This document shows, one piece after another, positions 34,805-48,565 of a stretch of 64,000 nucleotides of DNA. The stretch spans positions 1 through 64,000 of the forward strand of contig FJOG01000016.1 of NCBI GenBank assembly GCA_900073065.1, written 5' to 3'. The translations under genes and the position numbers were made by a program. The stretch's first letter is position 1, and each line of letters starts with the position of its first letter. The stretch is from Phialocephala subalpina. Its lineage: Eukaryota > Ascomycota > Leotiomycetes > Helotiales > Mollisiaceae. The notes beneath the pieces are model-generated. The model was not told the origin of the DNA and did no database searches. It saw only the letters and a program-made list of their open reading frames with translations.

Positions 34805-36548
34805 TCAATAATCGTATTGGCGTGAACCAGAGGCGTAAAGGTCGTTGCCAAATGTCGCCTGCCTTCTGCTCTCTTTCTTCACATCTGCGTCTGTGTTCTC
34901 CTTCTTCGGTGGCGGTGGCGGGGGTAGTGGTCCTGCAGGAGGTGCTGGCCTCATGGGAAGTGTGGTGGTCGTGAATGTAACTCCGTTAGCGCTCGAAGGA
35001 CCATTTGAGGCATGATCGGGAGCACTGAGTGTCGTAACTTTTGGTACTGAATTCGTAGTTGTTCCTCGTGGAGGCAGTCCAGGGTGGTATGGAGCTCCAG
35101 AGGCCCGACCTAGACTACTAGAACCATTCTTGGTGGGTGATCTGTCGCCGTATTGGGGAGATGTGACGGCTGAACGGACATCGCCGCCCCCTATTGGGAT
35201 ATCGCCCGAGGTGGGTGTTGGCAAAGAGTAGTCGGGAGAGTTCGTAGCATAAGGGCCTGTTGGCGAGTCTCCTGAGCGGAGAAGCTGTTGGGTTGAAGGG
35301 GATAATTGAGGGGCGAGGTGTGAACGTCTGTTATCCTTCTCGATAAGACTCACTGCCCATTCTTTCAAGTCCACAGGTGTACGTTTAGCTGCTTGAACAA
35401 AAGGTTCACGCTCCTTAAATCGATTAGTCACTAGTTTAGTTTTGGGTTTGGAAACTCCTACATAAAGCTCTTGTGGTGTAGGCCGCTCTTCAGGAGCTTT
35501 CGCCATACACTTTTGTATCATATCCTCAAGAATCTGAGGGAATGCTTCGCTCTTGGGAAGCTTTGGCGCTGGTTCGTAGACAATTTGCTGAAGAAGGTCC
35601 AGGATACCAGATGGAGCTCCATCACCATCCGACAGGTGTTCGCTAGCATCGAATGGGAATTTCCCAATGGCCAGTTCCATGATTGCTAAGCCGAAACTCC
35701 ATACATCTGACTTAACAGTGTACTTCTGGCCCTGAATTCTCTCTGGCGCCATGTATGTAGAGGTGCCCACGAAGGTGTCTGCAACAGAGTTGACAAGTTC
35801 CCCTGAAACCCCAAAATCGCATAGCTTAATTTGTCCTTTTGAGTTGACCAGAATGTTGGAAGGCTTGATGTCGCGATGCATAATGTGATGCTTGGTGTAG
35901 AGGTACGTGAGTCCACCTAGGGTTGCCTCTGCGATCTTTCCTAAAACGTCAACCCGTACAGGACCGAATTGCTGCGAAATTCTGTCCAGAGCACTGAAAA
36001 TTGTAAGTAAATACCTTTCAACATCTTCCAACAAGGCCATACCCGACATCCATATACTCCATACACATAATCACATCATTGTTATCACTCAGGAAGGCCC
36101 CGTAGAAGTTCACGATGTACTCTGAATTGGTATCGTGCATGATCTGGAGCTCCCGAACAATCCGGCGCCGCATCTCTTTCTTCGCCTCAACATGAATGAT
36201 CTGGTGAAATTATAATTTTAGTAACGAGTTTAGAACATAAGAGGTCGAGTTGTGTACCTTTCGGGCCATGATTGTGCCAGTAGCCATATGTCGAACTTTA
36301 CTGACAGTCCCTCCATTTCCATGACCGAGGTCCTTCAACACTTCCAGATCCTCTCTCTTCAGATCCAATTTGTACTCAATACCAATCTCCAGCTGTGCGG
36401 TATTCTTCGCATTCTCACTTCCGATGCCACCAGGAATCTGCAGGTCGCTCTCTGAAGGAGCTACTGTGCGAGGGGCAGGTGCGGCCAAAGCTAGTCCCTT
36501 GACATTCTTTCGTTTTAAGGTTCGCACTGAGCCTATGGCGTCCGACAT
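34805..36548 (-). CDS. MAP kinase kinase of the Ste7/Mst7 class
   Basis: Three exons (36548-36258, 36200-36043, 35993-34805) encode 545 residues. The kinase core has the glycine loop GHGNGG (75-80), the ATP lysine K97 at the first splice junction, the catalytic loop HRDIKPSN (D191), DFG with D209, and an activation segment with S219 and T223 in the MAPKK S-x3-T pattern, then GTSTYMAPE. The N-terminal segment contains a basic cluster (LKRKNVKGLAL) resembling a MAPK docking site. The approximately 200-residue C-terminal tail is rich in Ser, Pro and Gly, with a polyproline run. By class, it should phosphorylate the Fus3/Pmk1-type MAPK controlling mating, fusion and, in pathogens, infection structures. 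Lineage and role are inferred. It is divergent from SPT6. Confidence 0.93.
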
Positions 36549-37641
36549 CTTGGGCTCTATCTGTGAGGCTTGCCTGTCTTCGAGGAAATGGGTTTTGGAG
36601 GAAAATGAGGGGCGAAGGTTGCTCGAATGCTGGCGCTACAAGCTCGAAATGCCTTGAGATGTCGTGCGATTGCTAGAGCAAGCGGGGAGCTGTGGATGTC
36701 TCCGAGCAATTCTTGTCGGTCTGCTCGTTATCGAGATGTTCGCAGGGTTGCAGATGAGGTTGTAGGGTGAGTCTGCAGGTCAGGGTCAATTCTCTGGCTG
36801 CACGTAAAGGTGAACCAACAGCAGATTGGCGTTCGACGGCGCTACTCAGAGACAACGTGGGGAATGCGACAGTGTTTCCAAATAAACGGAACCAAATCAA
36901 CAACGGAGGGGATGCACCCAAGGGATTGATGTTTTTGGCCGGATGGCTCGAAGAAGTTTGGAAAAGGGCAGAGGTAAAGTCTTGGTAATATGGGAGCAGC
37001 CGCATGGACTGGAGTCACAAACACAGCTGTCTCATCGTTAGACTTTGTGACTATTGGGCAGCACTGTCCAACAGCGTCTGCTCGCGGCAGAGAGAGAGTG
37101 GACAAGGCTTGCGCAAATGGCGTTTGAGAATGAAGAGCTTGCCGCGCGCCATGTACGATGTGAGAATTGGCAGAGTTCGATAAAGGTGAATATTAATATC
37201 TACATCCATATCAATGTACTACTTACTTACTGATAGGACTCTCCAACGCTCTCGACTCCTATCCCCAGCCCACTTCAGTAATACGGAGAAGCTGCAATTG
37301 CGGGCCGTGGCTAGTCAGCAAGTTTTCGAGCGCCACAAGTGGCTGATACCTTTGAAGGCTACGGCTGATCAAGAGACTCAATTGTGCACTTGTAGCCTTG
37401 TCGTCCGAGCTCTCAGGCGATAAGGCAACTATGCGCGCCCCTGTCCGCAAGCCTCACAAGATCGTGACAGCAATGGACGCGAAATTTATTGCTCGATACC
37501 TTCACTTTCAAGGCAGCGCCCTCACATGAACAATTCACCTTCTTGGCTGAGAACGCGCTAAGGATCTCCCGCAATACTTAAACCTCGTCGCTCGCCCATC
37601 TTCCTCCTTCCTCTTCATCAATCTTTTAAGCCACCGCAACA
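36549..37641. promoter_or_regulatory. Divergent promoter region, MAPKK / SPT6
   Basis: 1.1 kb between outward-facing starts. A C/T-rich tract lies just before the SPT6 ATG. No gene is seen. Confidence 0.5.
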
Positions 37642-40600
37642 ATGAGTATGCGTGATCTCATCCACGGGGAGGCGGAGCTAGATGATGAGGAGAACGATGA
37701 ATCCTTCGACGAAGAAACCGGCGAACCCAGGCCTGGAAAGCGGCGCAATGGAGCAGAAGAAATTGATGATTCGAGCGAGGAAGAAGACGACGACGATGAT
37801 GAGGAGGCTGCCCGTCAGGTATGGATAGGGAGGGCTTCAGAGTATAAGTGGCAGCTGGCTTACATTTTTGCTAGGTCCGCGAGGGCTTCATCATAGAGGA
37901 TGACGAAGATGAAGAGGCAGAAGCTCGAGAACGTCGTCGCCGAAAGAAGCGCAATCGAGCTGAGCGTGAGCAGGAAGAAGCAGTCTTGGATGAGGAGGAT
38001 CTGGATCTTATTGGAGAGGCGATTCCAGAGTGGGAGCGTAAGACTGCTGCACAAGTATGCAAACCCCAAATACCTTTTGTGCCGGCATTCGACTAACGTT
38101 TTCACAGCCAAAACTCAAGCGCCTCAAGCGTGGACACCGCGACGATAGTGATCAACACAGAGAGCGTGGTCTGGACGAGATCTTCTCCGATGACGAAGAA
38201 CCTGATAATGGCCATGACTTGGACCGAGGATACGCCCGACCCGATCATCACAGAGTTGACGAATTTGCCGACTTCATCGAAGAGGACGACCTGGAGGATG
38301 AAGACGAGAGACAAAGACACCAGGAGGAGATGGAGGTGGCCCGACCGAGAGAGAGAGGTTATGTTGGTGGTACTGAAGCTTCTGGTCTTGATAAGGATGC
38401 CTTGGACGATATGGAAGCTATCTTCGGCAACGGCGAAGACTACGATTGGGCACTTGCACTCGAGGATGAGGCCGAAGTCAGAGAGGCGGGCGACCATAAC
38501 TTGGAATTGAAGGATGTTTTCGAACCATCTCAACTCGCCGAGAAACTTCTCACAGACGAGGACAACTTGATTCGGTGGGCAGATGAGCCAGAGCGATTTC
38601 AGCTGGACAGACTACCCTACAAGAACCTTCAAATCACTGATGATCAATTCAAGGAGGAAGCTCGATGGATCACAAGTCTCATATGGCCGAAGAAACAGCT
38701 TCACAGCGATCTTCAAACACCCTTTACCCGAGCCATTGGCAAAGTCCTGGAATTCTTTGTTGTAGACGAGGTTGAAGTTCCATATGTCTTCCAGCATCGC
38801 AAGGACTACCTTATCCATGCTGTGAGAACACGAGCCCGTGATTCTAACGTAGGCGATGCCGACGAATTTCAAGTCAGCGCCGAAAAGCTACTAAATCAGG
38901 ATGATCTCTGGAGAATTCTGGAGCTTGATTTGAAGTTCCGTGCTCTTGTTGAGAAGAGAAATGTTCTCGAGAAGACATTCGACAACCTGAAACTTGCTGC
39001 GGGCATTGATGATCCTGTGGTGGATGCCATGCTTCCCATTGCCCAGACGATGGAAGAGCTCCAGGATGTTCAAGATTACATCTACTTCCACTACTCGTCC
39101 GAGATCAAAGACTTGGCTGCTACGAACGGCGATGTCAAGGAGAAGCGCCGTCCCGGTGGCAAATCATCAATTTTTGACCGTATCAGAAAAAGCAAAGCAT
39201 ACGACCTTGTCAAGGCGTACGGAATCTCACCTGATCAGGTCGCCTCAAATTGCCTGCGAGAGGCAAGAAAGCAGTACACAGAGGATTCTCAACTTACTCC
39301 AATCGATCTTGCCGACTCTCTGATAAGCGACAGCGAATTCAGCACTGGTGAAGCGGTATTACTGGCTGCCCGTCAAATGTTCGCCGAGGAGCTGTTTGCG
39401 AACCCACGTATGCGAAAGCACTTCCGCATGGGCTATTATATGATGGGAGTTGTCAATTGCCAACGAACTGAGAAGGGCTTACGCAAAATCGATGAACAGC
39501 ATCCGTACTACGAGCTGAAGTATCTGAAAAACCAGACTTTCAGCGACATCGCCAACAAGCCAGAAATATTCTTGAAGATGTTGAAGGCTGAAGAGGAAGG
39601 CCTGATCGAGGTCAAGGTTGTCATGCAAAACGAGCCCGAATTCCGCAAGCAGCTATTCACGGAATTTGCTTCCGACAATTTCAGTGAATCGGCAGATTCC
39701 TGGAACGATGAACGCCAAAAGGTCCTTGATATAGCTTTTACAAAGCTCGAACGCGTGATCACAAAGGGTGTCAAGGAGAGTATGAGAACTGAGTGTCAAG
39801 ATTCAATTCTCAAGATCTGCCGCGAAGAGTACTCAAAGAAGCTTGATCAGGCTCCTTACAAGCCAAAGGGCATGGTTCTAGGTACAATTCCCCGCGTCTT
39901 GGCCCTCTCAAATGGCAGCAGCGATCCAGCTAGGGATGCTGTATGCTGGGCTTGGGTTGAAGAAGATGGACGAGTTTTGGAGCACGGAAGATTTGACAAT
40001 TTGACCCGAGACGAACGATCGAGGGACGCCTTCGTTGAATTGGTCCTTCGAAGAAAACCCGATGTGCTCGGTATTAGCGGATTCTCTGTCGATACCCACA
40101 AGCTGATCACTAGCCTTCGCGATTTGGTGTCAGAGAAGGAGTTAAGGGGTGCTGAGTTTGAGCATCCGGAGTCCGGCGACGACACCAGCGAGCCACTTGA
40201 GATCGTGGTTGTGAATGATGAGGTCGCACGTCTCTACAAAGACAGTCCACGCGCTTCTGTTGAGCATCCGACTTTCTCTGCTCTGACAAAGTACTGCGTG
40301 GCATTGGCGAAATATCTTCAAAATCCCATGAAGGAATATGCTGCACTCGGCAAGGATATCGTTTCTCTTTCATTCCACCCTTGCCAACAGCTTCTCCCCG
40401 AAGACAAGCTCCGCAAGCAGCTTGAAACCGCGATGGTTGACATGGTCAATCTTTGTGGTGTTGATATCAACGAAGCAATTGGCGATCCGTATACGGCTGC
40501 TTTGCTGCCATATGTTTGCGGTCTCGGACCACGAAAGGCTACCGCGGTCCTCAAGACCATCAACGCTAACGGAGGTGTTGTCAACACTCGAGATGAGCTT

Positions 40601-42041
40601 GTTGGCGACCCAGACAGTGGCAAGCTGCCAGTTGTAGGCCCAAGAGTCTGGAACAACTGTGCAAGTTTCCTTTCTATCGATTACGATAGCTCAAACCCTA
40701 CATCCGACTACCTTGACAATACTCGAGTGCATCCCGAGGATTACGAACTTGGTCGAAAGATGGCTGCTGATGCTCTTGAGTTGGACGAAGAAGATGTCAA
40801 AGCAGAGGTTGACGAGGGTGGTCCTGGTGCAATTGTGCGGAAGCTCATCAAGGATGACGAGCAGGAGAAGGTCAACGACCTGATTCTTGAGGAATATGCT
40901 GAGCAACTTGAGCGCAATTACAACCAACGAAAGCGTGCAACTCTAGAGACCATTCGAGCAGAACTCCAGCTACCATACGAAGAGCTTAGAAGAAGCTTCG
41001 CGGGGCTGACAGATGGCGAGGTATTCACAATGTTGACCGGAGAGACGTACGAGTCGCTTTGCGAAGGTATGATCGTTCCAGTCAACATCCGTGTTGCAAA
41101 AGAGGACTTCATCATTGCAAAGCTTGATTCCGGCATTGAAGGTCGAGTCGAGATGCAAGAAGGTTCTGATGCCGACTTACCTCTGAACCGACTTTTCTCT
41201 TCGGGACAAACCGCGCGAGCCAAGATTCTCGACCTCGACCGTGTCAACTTCTCTGCTCGACTGTCTCTCCGCGAGACGGTGCTGAATATCCCGTATCGGA
41301 AGCGTGTCGACCATGACCAAGACTCTTGGGATTTCGTCCAGGAAGCAAAAGACAAGGAAGAGCTGCGAGAGAAGGACAAGGCAACTGGCCGCACTCAGAG
41401 AGTTGTCAAGCATCCTCTTTTCAAGCCATTCAATTCCACGCAAGCAGAAGAATATCTTGGATCACAAGCAGTTGGTGATGCTGTCATTCGGCCATCCTCG
41501 AAGGGCAACGACCACTTGGCTGTCACCTGGAAAGTCGCCGATGGAGTCTATCAGCACCTGGACGTTCTCGAGCTGCAAAAGGACACTGAGTTCTCCGTTG
41601 GACGCCAGCTACGCATCGGCGGCAAGTTCAACTACAGTGATCTGGACGAATTGATTGTGGATCACGTAAAGGCGATGGCCAAGAAAGTGGATGAGATGAT
41701 GCAACACGAGAAATTCCAGGCTGGCACCAAAGCCGATACAGGTATGATTCGGGTTTGAAATTTTCTCGATAAAAATGCTAATTTTTTGAACAGAGAAATG
41801 GTTGGCCACCTATACCGAGGCCAATCCCAAGAGATCTGTCTACGCCTTCTGCTTAGACAGAGCCCATCCTGGATTCTTCTACCTCTGTTTCAAGGCTGGT
41901 CATGCTGCTAACCCGTACTCATGGCCGGTGCGCGTGGTACCAAATGCATACGAGATGTTGAAATCCCCCTATCCTGATATGAAGGCTTTGTGCAATGGAT
42001 TCAAATTGCGCCATCAGGCAGGCGAGCAACGAAGACGTTGA
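37642..42041 (+). CDS. SPT6: Transcription elongation factor and histone chaperone SPT6
   Basis: Four exons (37642-37818, 37875-38054, 38108-41741, 41794-42041) encode 1412 residues, close to yeast Spt6. Order: a very acidic N-terminus (about 1-230); helix-turn-helix and death-like regions; a YqgF/RNase H-like domain near 730 ([14 protein letters not shown]); helix-hairpin-helix near 915 ([13 protein letters not shown]); an S1 RNA-binding domain near 1107; and tandem SH2 domains from about 1221 to the end, with the phosphate-binding arginine in DAVIRPSS. Spt6 travels with RNA polymerase II, binds the phosphorylated Rpb1 linker through the tandem SH2 and reassembles nucleosomes. The last intron falls inside the second SH2. 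All junctions agree in phase, and nothing suggests loss of function. Confidence 0.96.
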
Positions 42042-43080
42042 TACCTTTGCTCACAGGGGAATGGAAATAGGATCGAGGAACAGCCACCTCTACGTGCAAT
42101 TATATAGCTTCTAGCGGGAACAAAATGGGTATCTATCATAGGGAAAGGGGAGTTATCACATTAGATTGGCAAGATGGGTCATTCCTGCTATTGTACCATC
42201 ACCCGGCACGGAGAGCATTTATCTACTATGAAGGTACAAAAGTGGTTTCCAGCGTCGACTATCCTAAGCTAAAGAAAAGCCTGGATCTCATATCAATGAA
42301 TTACGTTTCTTGAACACGACACTACTGTTTTGCATAAAGTGCCGTATATGCCCGCGAGAATGGTGGAGGAGTATTGTATTTTGTTTATGGATGATTCACG
42401 TCAGCGTGACTCCAAATACGTGGATACGGTAAGTAAATTAAATTACCCGGAGGCATGCTGCAAGGCTGAAGCTGTTCGCTGGCCGTTGGCCTGTCCTGTT
42501 TATGACCCGCGTGCTGAGGCTTTCTGCCCCGAATGGCTGTGCCTGGTAATGAATGAAACACGTCGTCGATTCCAGCTCCGTGGCCCGACCAGCCTCTCGA
42601 ACTTATTTCCCCTACAAATTGTGACGGTGATACGATGTGGTTATTTTCTCTCCTCTCTGTCACCTCGCAGTCAGTCATTCTCTTCTTTTTGACTGAGAGT
42701 TATTATTGCATGCATCAAGGTCGCCGTTCCACTGAAACCCCGCACCGCCACGCGGGCGTTTTGTAGATCCCAATACTGTAGCCTTCTGTGGCTCTCCCGT
42801 CAGCCCGCGCCTCGTTATTTTACACCAAAACAACAGCTGTACTGAACGGAGTAAGCTGCGCGACCGCGGCGTCCATTAGTTTCCAGGGACCATTTCACCA
42901 CTGCGTCAAGCAAACGGCTGGATATACGCATCTGCGGTCTCCGTCTCAGCTAATGCGTTCCATGAGACCCGAAACCTTCCAAGGCATCCTGTTCACCCGG
43001 CATCCGGGAAGCCACGATCAAACCACTCCTTCCTAACCTCGACCTGCGCCAGCTCTCATTGATCTTCAAAACACCTCGCA
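42042..43080. other. Intergenic, no gene seen
   Basis: Contains the SPT6 3' UTR and the promoter of the Osh3-like gene. A 62-codon ORF at 42125-42313 lies close behind SPT6 and has no recognisable feature. Confidence 0.5.
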
Positions 43081-46000
43081 ATGGCCGGACTAGAACGCCT
43101 GGAGATACATAGCAAAGTATGCGCTCTCCCCTCGAGGAGTACAAGAACGAAAGCTAATGCAGACAGTCGTATATAGTGAGGTGGGTTCGAATTGAGGAAG
43201 GAAATACGATCAGCTGTAAGCTTTCTCTTTTCTCTTCCCCCCTCCCCCCTCTTTCTCTCTTCTTCTGCCTCCACAAGAGAAGACTAACCCGAGATTCTGA
43301 TGAGCAGGGAGCGTGCAGCCGCACAAGAAGTCTATGTAAGATAACAGTGTCCGGACAATGAACTATGCTGAGACTGCGATAGCAATTTTGGAATATTCAA
43401 GCATCCAGGAACGAGTAACGCGGGGACGCCGGCTCTCGAAGATGCCTCTATTTCACTTCTTCAACTGGATCCCAGCATCCCATCACAGAGACGTGCTTCC
43501 GGGTCGAATTCCTTAAACGATGCTTCGACCGCACAGGAGCAGCTGAGGGCAAAGGGCTTCCATCTGGTACAGTGGTATGGCAAATGCGAAGCGGATAAGG
43601 TGTCTATGGGGACATACGCGGTGACAACGGGGCATGGAGGGATGTATGGCTTGATTTTCGACAACACGTTCTCGAGAGCTGTGTCGAAAACTGCGACCTT
43701 TGTTCTCCTCACATACCCTTCGAACGCTCCGCCTCATGCTACCCACCATCTTCAAAATGCCATGAGCACAACTGGGATTGGTGGACCCGGCAACAAGGCA
43801 AGCCCAAAGTTATCAGCTATGGCATCAGAATCTGTAGACAGCCTGCAGAGCCACCTGGGGCCACCTACAAACGGAAGTAGAGGGAATTCAGTTGTTGGAA
43901 GGAATGACAGCGGAGATGCACTTGCCAGTTACCATGTGGGGATTCTCTCTAAACGACGCAGAAAGAGGGGTCAGGGTTATGCTAAACGGTTTTTCTCTCT
44001 GGATTTTGCATCATGCACATTGTCATATTATTACAGCCGGAACTCGTCAGCTCTCCGAGGTGCAATTCCTCTGAGCTTGGCTGCTATTGCCGCAGACGAA
44101 AGACGGCGGGAAATCAGCATCGATTCTGGTGCGGAGGTATGGCATCTAAAGGCATTGAACGCCAAAGATTTCGAAGAGTGGACGAGGGCTCTCGAGAAAG
44201 CCAGCAACACTGCTAGAACTACCGAAAGCGAGCTGCCAACCGCATCAGAACCACGACTGAGAGTACGAACTACTGGTCTGCAACCCGTGTCAAATCAGGA
44301 CGAGGAACGGGAATGGGAGCAGGTAGAAGCACTTGTGAGCAGAATCGTAGGGACGAGGGATGCTGTTCGAAGGCTCTCCAAGGACACTGCTCCTGGCAGT
44401 TCGAAGCGGAATACTTTACAAGGTCTGGGACTTTCTATCGGGAGTCCGAATGTCATCGAGGAACAAGGCGATTATTTTGACGCTCCAGCTCCTGAAAGGC
44501 GGCCATTTTGGAAGCGAAAGGCCAGTACTCCTTCAACGCCGCGAATGCTTCAGCAGGGTGTTTCTTCTCAGCTTGCCGTCCCATCGCCAGCAACAGTGAC
44601 TACTATTACAGCGAACGGTACTCTCTCTAGTACTAAGAAGGGAAGAAAATCAATGCATGAAGAATGCAGCATACACGACCACTGTTCGGCACTGCTTAAA
44701 GATCTCGATTCTGTCCTTGACGACTTTTCTACCCTTCTTGCCAACAGCAAACGACGAAGGGTACCACCTCCCAGATCTGCCTCTAGAAATAGCTTGGATT
44801 CCACGTCAACGGCCGAATTCTTCGATGCGGAGCCAGGTGATGTGGATCGCTCCCAAGTAATGATCATTGATCGCCACAGCGAAGAGGATACCCATTCTTC
44901 AGAAGCAGACGACGACTTTGTTACAGATTCTTCATCGATATCATCAGGAGACGAACAAGATTCCGCTGCACATCTCAACGGCACAGCTGCCCTCTTTCCT
45001 ATTAAACCCAAATCTCTAGACCCGCTCCCAATCTCCGCTGCTGTCAAGCGTAGAAAGGTCGTCCCAGCTGCAACCGTCCTGCCTCCTAGTCTGATCGGTT
45101 TTCTACGAAAGAACGTTGGCAAAGATCTCAGTACAATCAGCATGCCCGTCAGCGCCAATGAGCCTACATCCCTACTTCAACGTGTTGCGGAACAGTTTGA
45201 ATACGCGAATCTCTTAGATACAGCAGCCGCTCAAAAATCTCCAACTCAGCGACTTCTCCATGTGTCAGCTTTTGCCGTTTCACAGTTCAGTATGAACCGA
45301 TCTAAGGAACGAGCAATTCGCAAGCCATTCAACCCAATGCTCGGAGAGACATTCGAGCTCGTCAGAACAGATAAAGAGGTTCCCGGCGGCTTCAGGGTCT
45401 TGGTAGAGAAGGTCTCGCATCGTCCAGTGCGGATGGCTTGTCAAGCTGATTCCGTCAACTGGTCGCTGAGCCAGTCTCCTGCGCCATCACAGAAGTTTTG
45501 GGGCAAGAGTGCTGAGCTTATTACTGAAGGCCGAGTGAGGGTTGTCTTGCATTTACCAGATGGAACCGATGAGCTCTACAGCTGGAACGTAGCTGCAGCG
45601 TTTCTACGGAATGTTGTGATGGGTGAGAAATACGTCGAGCCTGTCGGAAGCATGACCATCACCAACGAAACAACCGGCAGCAAAGCAACTGCCGAGTTCA
45701 AGCAAAAGGGCATGTTCGGAGGCCGTAGTGAGGATGTACAAGTCGAAAGCTATGATCCAGACGGCGTACATACTGGCGTTGGCTTGACAGGTAACTGGAC
45801 CACGAATCTCAGGATTCTCGAAGCTGGCAAAGCAGCGGGAGCAGAAGTCTGGCGCGTTGGAGACCTAGTCGAGAACGCACCTCAAAGATACGGTCTCACG
45901 ACCTTCGCAGCAAGCTTGAACGAGATCACCGAGATCGAGAAGGGGAAATTGCCTACGACCGACTGTAGATTACGACCTGATCAACGAGCAGCTGAGAAGG

Positions 46001-46230
46001 GAGATCTAGACCAAGCCGAGGAGTGGAAAGCGGCGTTGGAAGAGAAGCAGAGGATTAGGAGGAAGCAGATGGAGGAGAAAAGTGAGACCTACAAGCCGCG
46101 ATGGTTTGTGAAGGTTGAGGGTGGGGATGATGGGGAGGAGGTGTGGAAGTTGAGGGGTGGGAAGGAGGGGTATTGGGAGGAGAGGGTGAAGGGGCAGTGG
46201 ACGGGGGTGGAGAACGTTCTTTCGCTATGA
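43081..46230 (+). CDS. Oxysterol-binding protein, Osh3 type (GOLD, PH, FFAT, ORD)
   Basis: Exons 43081-43116, 43167-43215, 43308-43335 and 43383-46230 encode 986 residues (yeast Osh3 is about the same). Residues 1-150 resemble the Osh3 GOLD-like domain. A PH domain spans about 220-310 (GILSKRRRKRGQGYAKRFF). An FFAT motif, EFFDAE preceded by hydroxyl residues, sits at about 516-521 and should bind the ER protein VAP/Scs2. The lipid-transfer ORD runs from about 635 to the end, with NPMLGETFEL and the family signature as EKVSHRPV. Such proteins exchange lipids between ER and phosphoinositide-rich membranes. The ATG is 36 nt before the first intron; the three short leading exons (36, 49 and 28 nt) are needed to complete the GOLD region. 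Confidence 0.94.
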
Positions 46231-46935
46231 GGTGATGAGGTGATGGTTGAAGTTTTGTGAAGCGACATATATAGCATACATTCTGGTTGAATGGTGGCGT
46301 TCGGACGATTGTTGTGGGGTTAGGGTATGCCCCTTGTTTGAGTAGATAGCGGTTGGATTCGAAAAAGCGATGTTTTCTAGGAGTCTTCTGGTCGTTTGTA
46401 AACTCTTGAGAAGTGTTATATAAAATGGGACGGATTGAGATCGCTTTCGAGTTCTAATAGAGCATGAAGAGCGTGCGTTGCCTCTCGTCGTTTTGGGCTT
46501 GAATTTGCAAGCTGAACGTACAGAGAGTGTATGCGAATCTAGCATCTACTGATGTGGCGGAATCTTACGCTTGTTGTCCCACCATGACCGAGTACTGCTC
46601 CATCCTGAAAGAAGGGCAGCGGGATCTCAAGACCAAAGGTGCTTCTGCTACACCTGCCGCAACGTCGGGTCGGAAGAGACGGTGAGTCCCAAGGAAGAGG
46701 CTGAGAAGGGGCTAACAACCGTGGTGTCCAATCGACCATGTGGGAGTTAACAGGAAAGAAAATGTCCTAATTGTCACTGGACGTTTCACAGCCATCATTA
46801 TGTATTTCAAGCGAAACCTCAATGCATTATATTACAGCGCGTCAACCTTAGTTATTCGTCCGGCACTTGACAGTCATTTACTTCGTCTCTTCATAATCCC
46901 AAACTCTAGAGTCTCTCCCCAAACCTTCATTTGAC
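46231..46935. other. Convergent intergenic region
   Basis: About 700 bp between the Osh3-like and bicupin 3' ends. Short frames only; nothing recognised. Confidence 0.55.
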
Positions 46936-48565
46936 CTAATCCGCAGGCTCATAAGCAGCCGTCCCATTAGGATTCGCCGCCAACGCTGTCAAATTCTTAT
47001 TCCCCGGCTTCAAATACGTCTTCACCTTCGGCAAATTATCCAACGTCGAATCCGGTAAATGCAGCGTATCCTTAACCACCTGCTTCGGCGTCAACGCCAA
47101 CCATTGTGCCACACTGATATCCGTGAACTTTGGCTGTTGCAAGACCTCTAGGAAGATGACATCCTCGGTACCGGTATTTTCGATGTAGTGAGAGAAGACG
47201 GCAGGGATGTATCCAACGTCTCCAGCCGTGAAGTCGAATGTACGAGACGATTCAGGTGGGCTGAAGACAGTGACTCGGGCAGAGCCTTGGAGGAAGTAGT
47301 TCCATTCGTCGGATTCGAGATGCCAATGCAGTTCTCGCATTGCTCCAGGCTGGACAGTCACGAGAGCGGCGGAAAAGCCTTTGGCGATTGGGAACGTAGT
47401 CGTATCGATGATCTTGACTGAGCCGCCGGGTACAACGTAGGGTTCTTGCTGAGAGAAGTGGTAGGTGTATGATTGGTCGTATGGTAGGATACCGGCTGGT
47501 CCTGTCATGTTTTGCTCCGAGATATTGGCGGGAGCAGGTGTGCCAGTAAAGATGTATAGTTGGTCCGATGGAAGATCGTCAAAGGCTGAGACGGGAGTTT
47601 GCAGATTCTTGGAAAGAACCTCCTTTGGATTTCGGATAAACATCTCGGAGATAAGAGCGGTACCATCTTCGGAGAAATCGCCTTGGTCGAAGACAAGAAG
47701 GAACTCGCAACCCTCGTCAAGGGCTTGAATGGAGTGCGGGACACCTGCTGGGAAGAACCAGACATCGCCGGCACTGATGTCGTCGACGAAAGATTCGCCA
47801 TTCTCATTCACGGCCGCAAGTCTCACGCTCCCCTTGAGCATCAAGGACCACTCATTTGCAGAGTGCCAATGAAGTTCTCGATAAGCGTGTGGAGCCAGAC
47901 GCATGTCTACACCTGCCATTTCAGTAGCCCTTGGTAATTGATCGGTATTTTGCTGTCTAGCCCATCCAGATTTCCCTCCGGTGCCGAATCGGTTGTGACT
48001 GAGGCCCAATGGCCATTGAGCTTGTGGGACATCTCCTGAATCTGTTCCGGGTGGCGCGAAGATATCAGGGTTGAGCTTCTCATATTCGTATGTTCCTATT
48101 CAAAGGGTCAGTTCCTTGTGTTTTGAAGTCCTAAGGGGAAACTCACTTGGGCCTGGAGCTGTTTGTCCTCCTGTACCTCGAAGAGGTTGTGGATTTTCCA
48201 CACTGTTGAAGTCAAGATACAGACCCAGCTTCGAATCCGCTTCTTGTCCATTCACAAGAGTTACGTCTGCGTCTGGGACGATGGCAGAATCGCCACCAGA
48301 AATTGGTGATGGTTTAGCAATCTAAAAAGTAAGTCAATATTGAAGTTTTGGAGCTCTTGAGGTGATAGCTAGCTACCTCACCAAGCAAGCTCGAGTCCCC
48401 ATACAAAGATCCAGATGATATGGTCACGGTAGGAATAGGAGGATTCACGCCACCCACGGCGCCGGTGTTCTCTCCGTAACTCATCTGAGGAGCTGGAGCT
48501 GCCAGAAATGCTGGTAGCAGCCCAGCAGCAGCCAGGATGCTGAAAATACGAGTAGCTTGCTGCAT
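46936..48565 (-). CDS. Secreted bicupin, oxalate decarboxylase type
   Basis: Three exons (48565-48377, 48321-48147, 48095-46936) give 507 residues. The first about 22 residues form a signal peptide (MQQATRIFSILAAAGLLPAF, ending in small residues). Two cupin domains follow. The first metal site is ELHWHSANEWSLMLKG and the second ELHWHLESDEWNYFLQG; each gives three His and one Glu for manganese. Partner histidines come from GVPHSIQ and FSHYIEN. Oxalate decarboxylases split oxalate to formate and CO2, and secreted fungal forms buffer oxalic acid. Decarboxylase versus oxidase activity depends on a lid segment I cannot judge by eye. A TATA-like box lies about 70 bp upstream of the start. Confidence 0.92.

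Noticed and set aside
42125..42313. 62-codon ORF just behind SPT6
   Set aside because: Too short, no recognisable features, and placed where the SPT6 3' UTR is expected.
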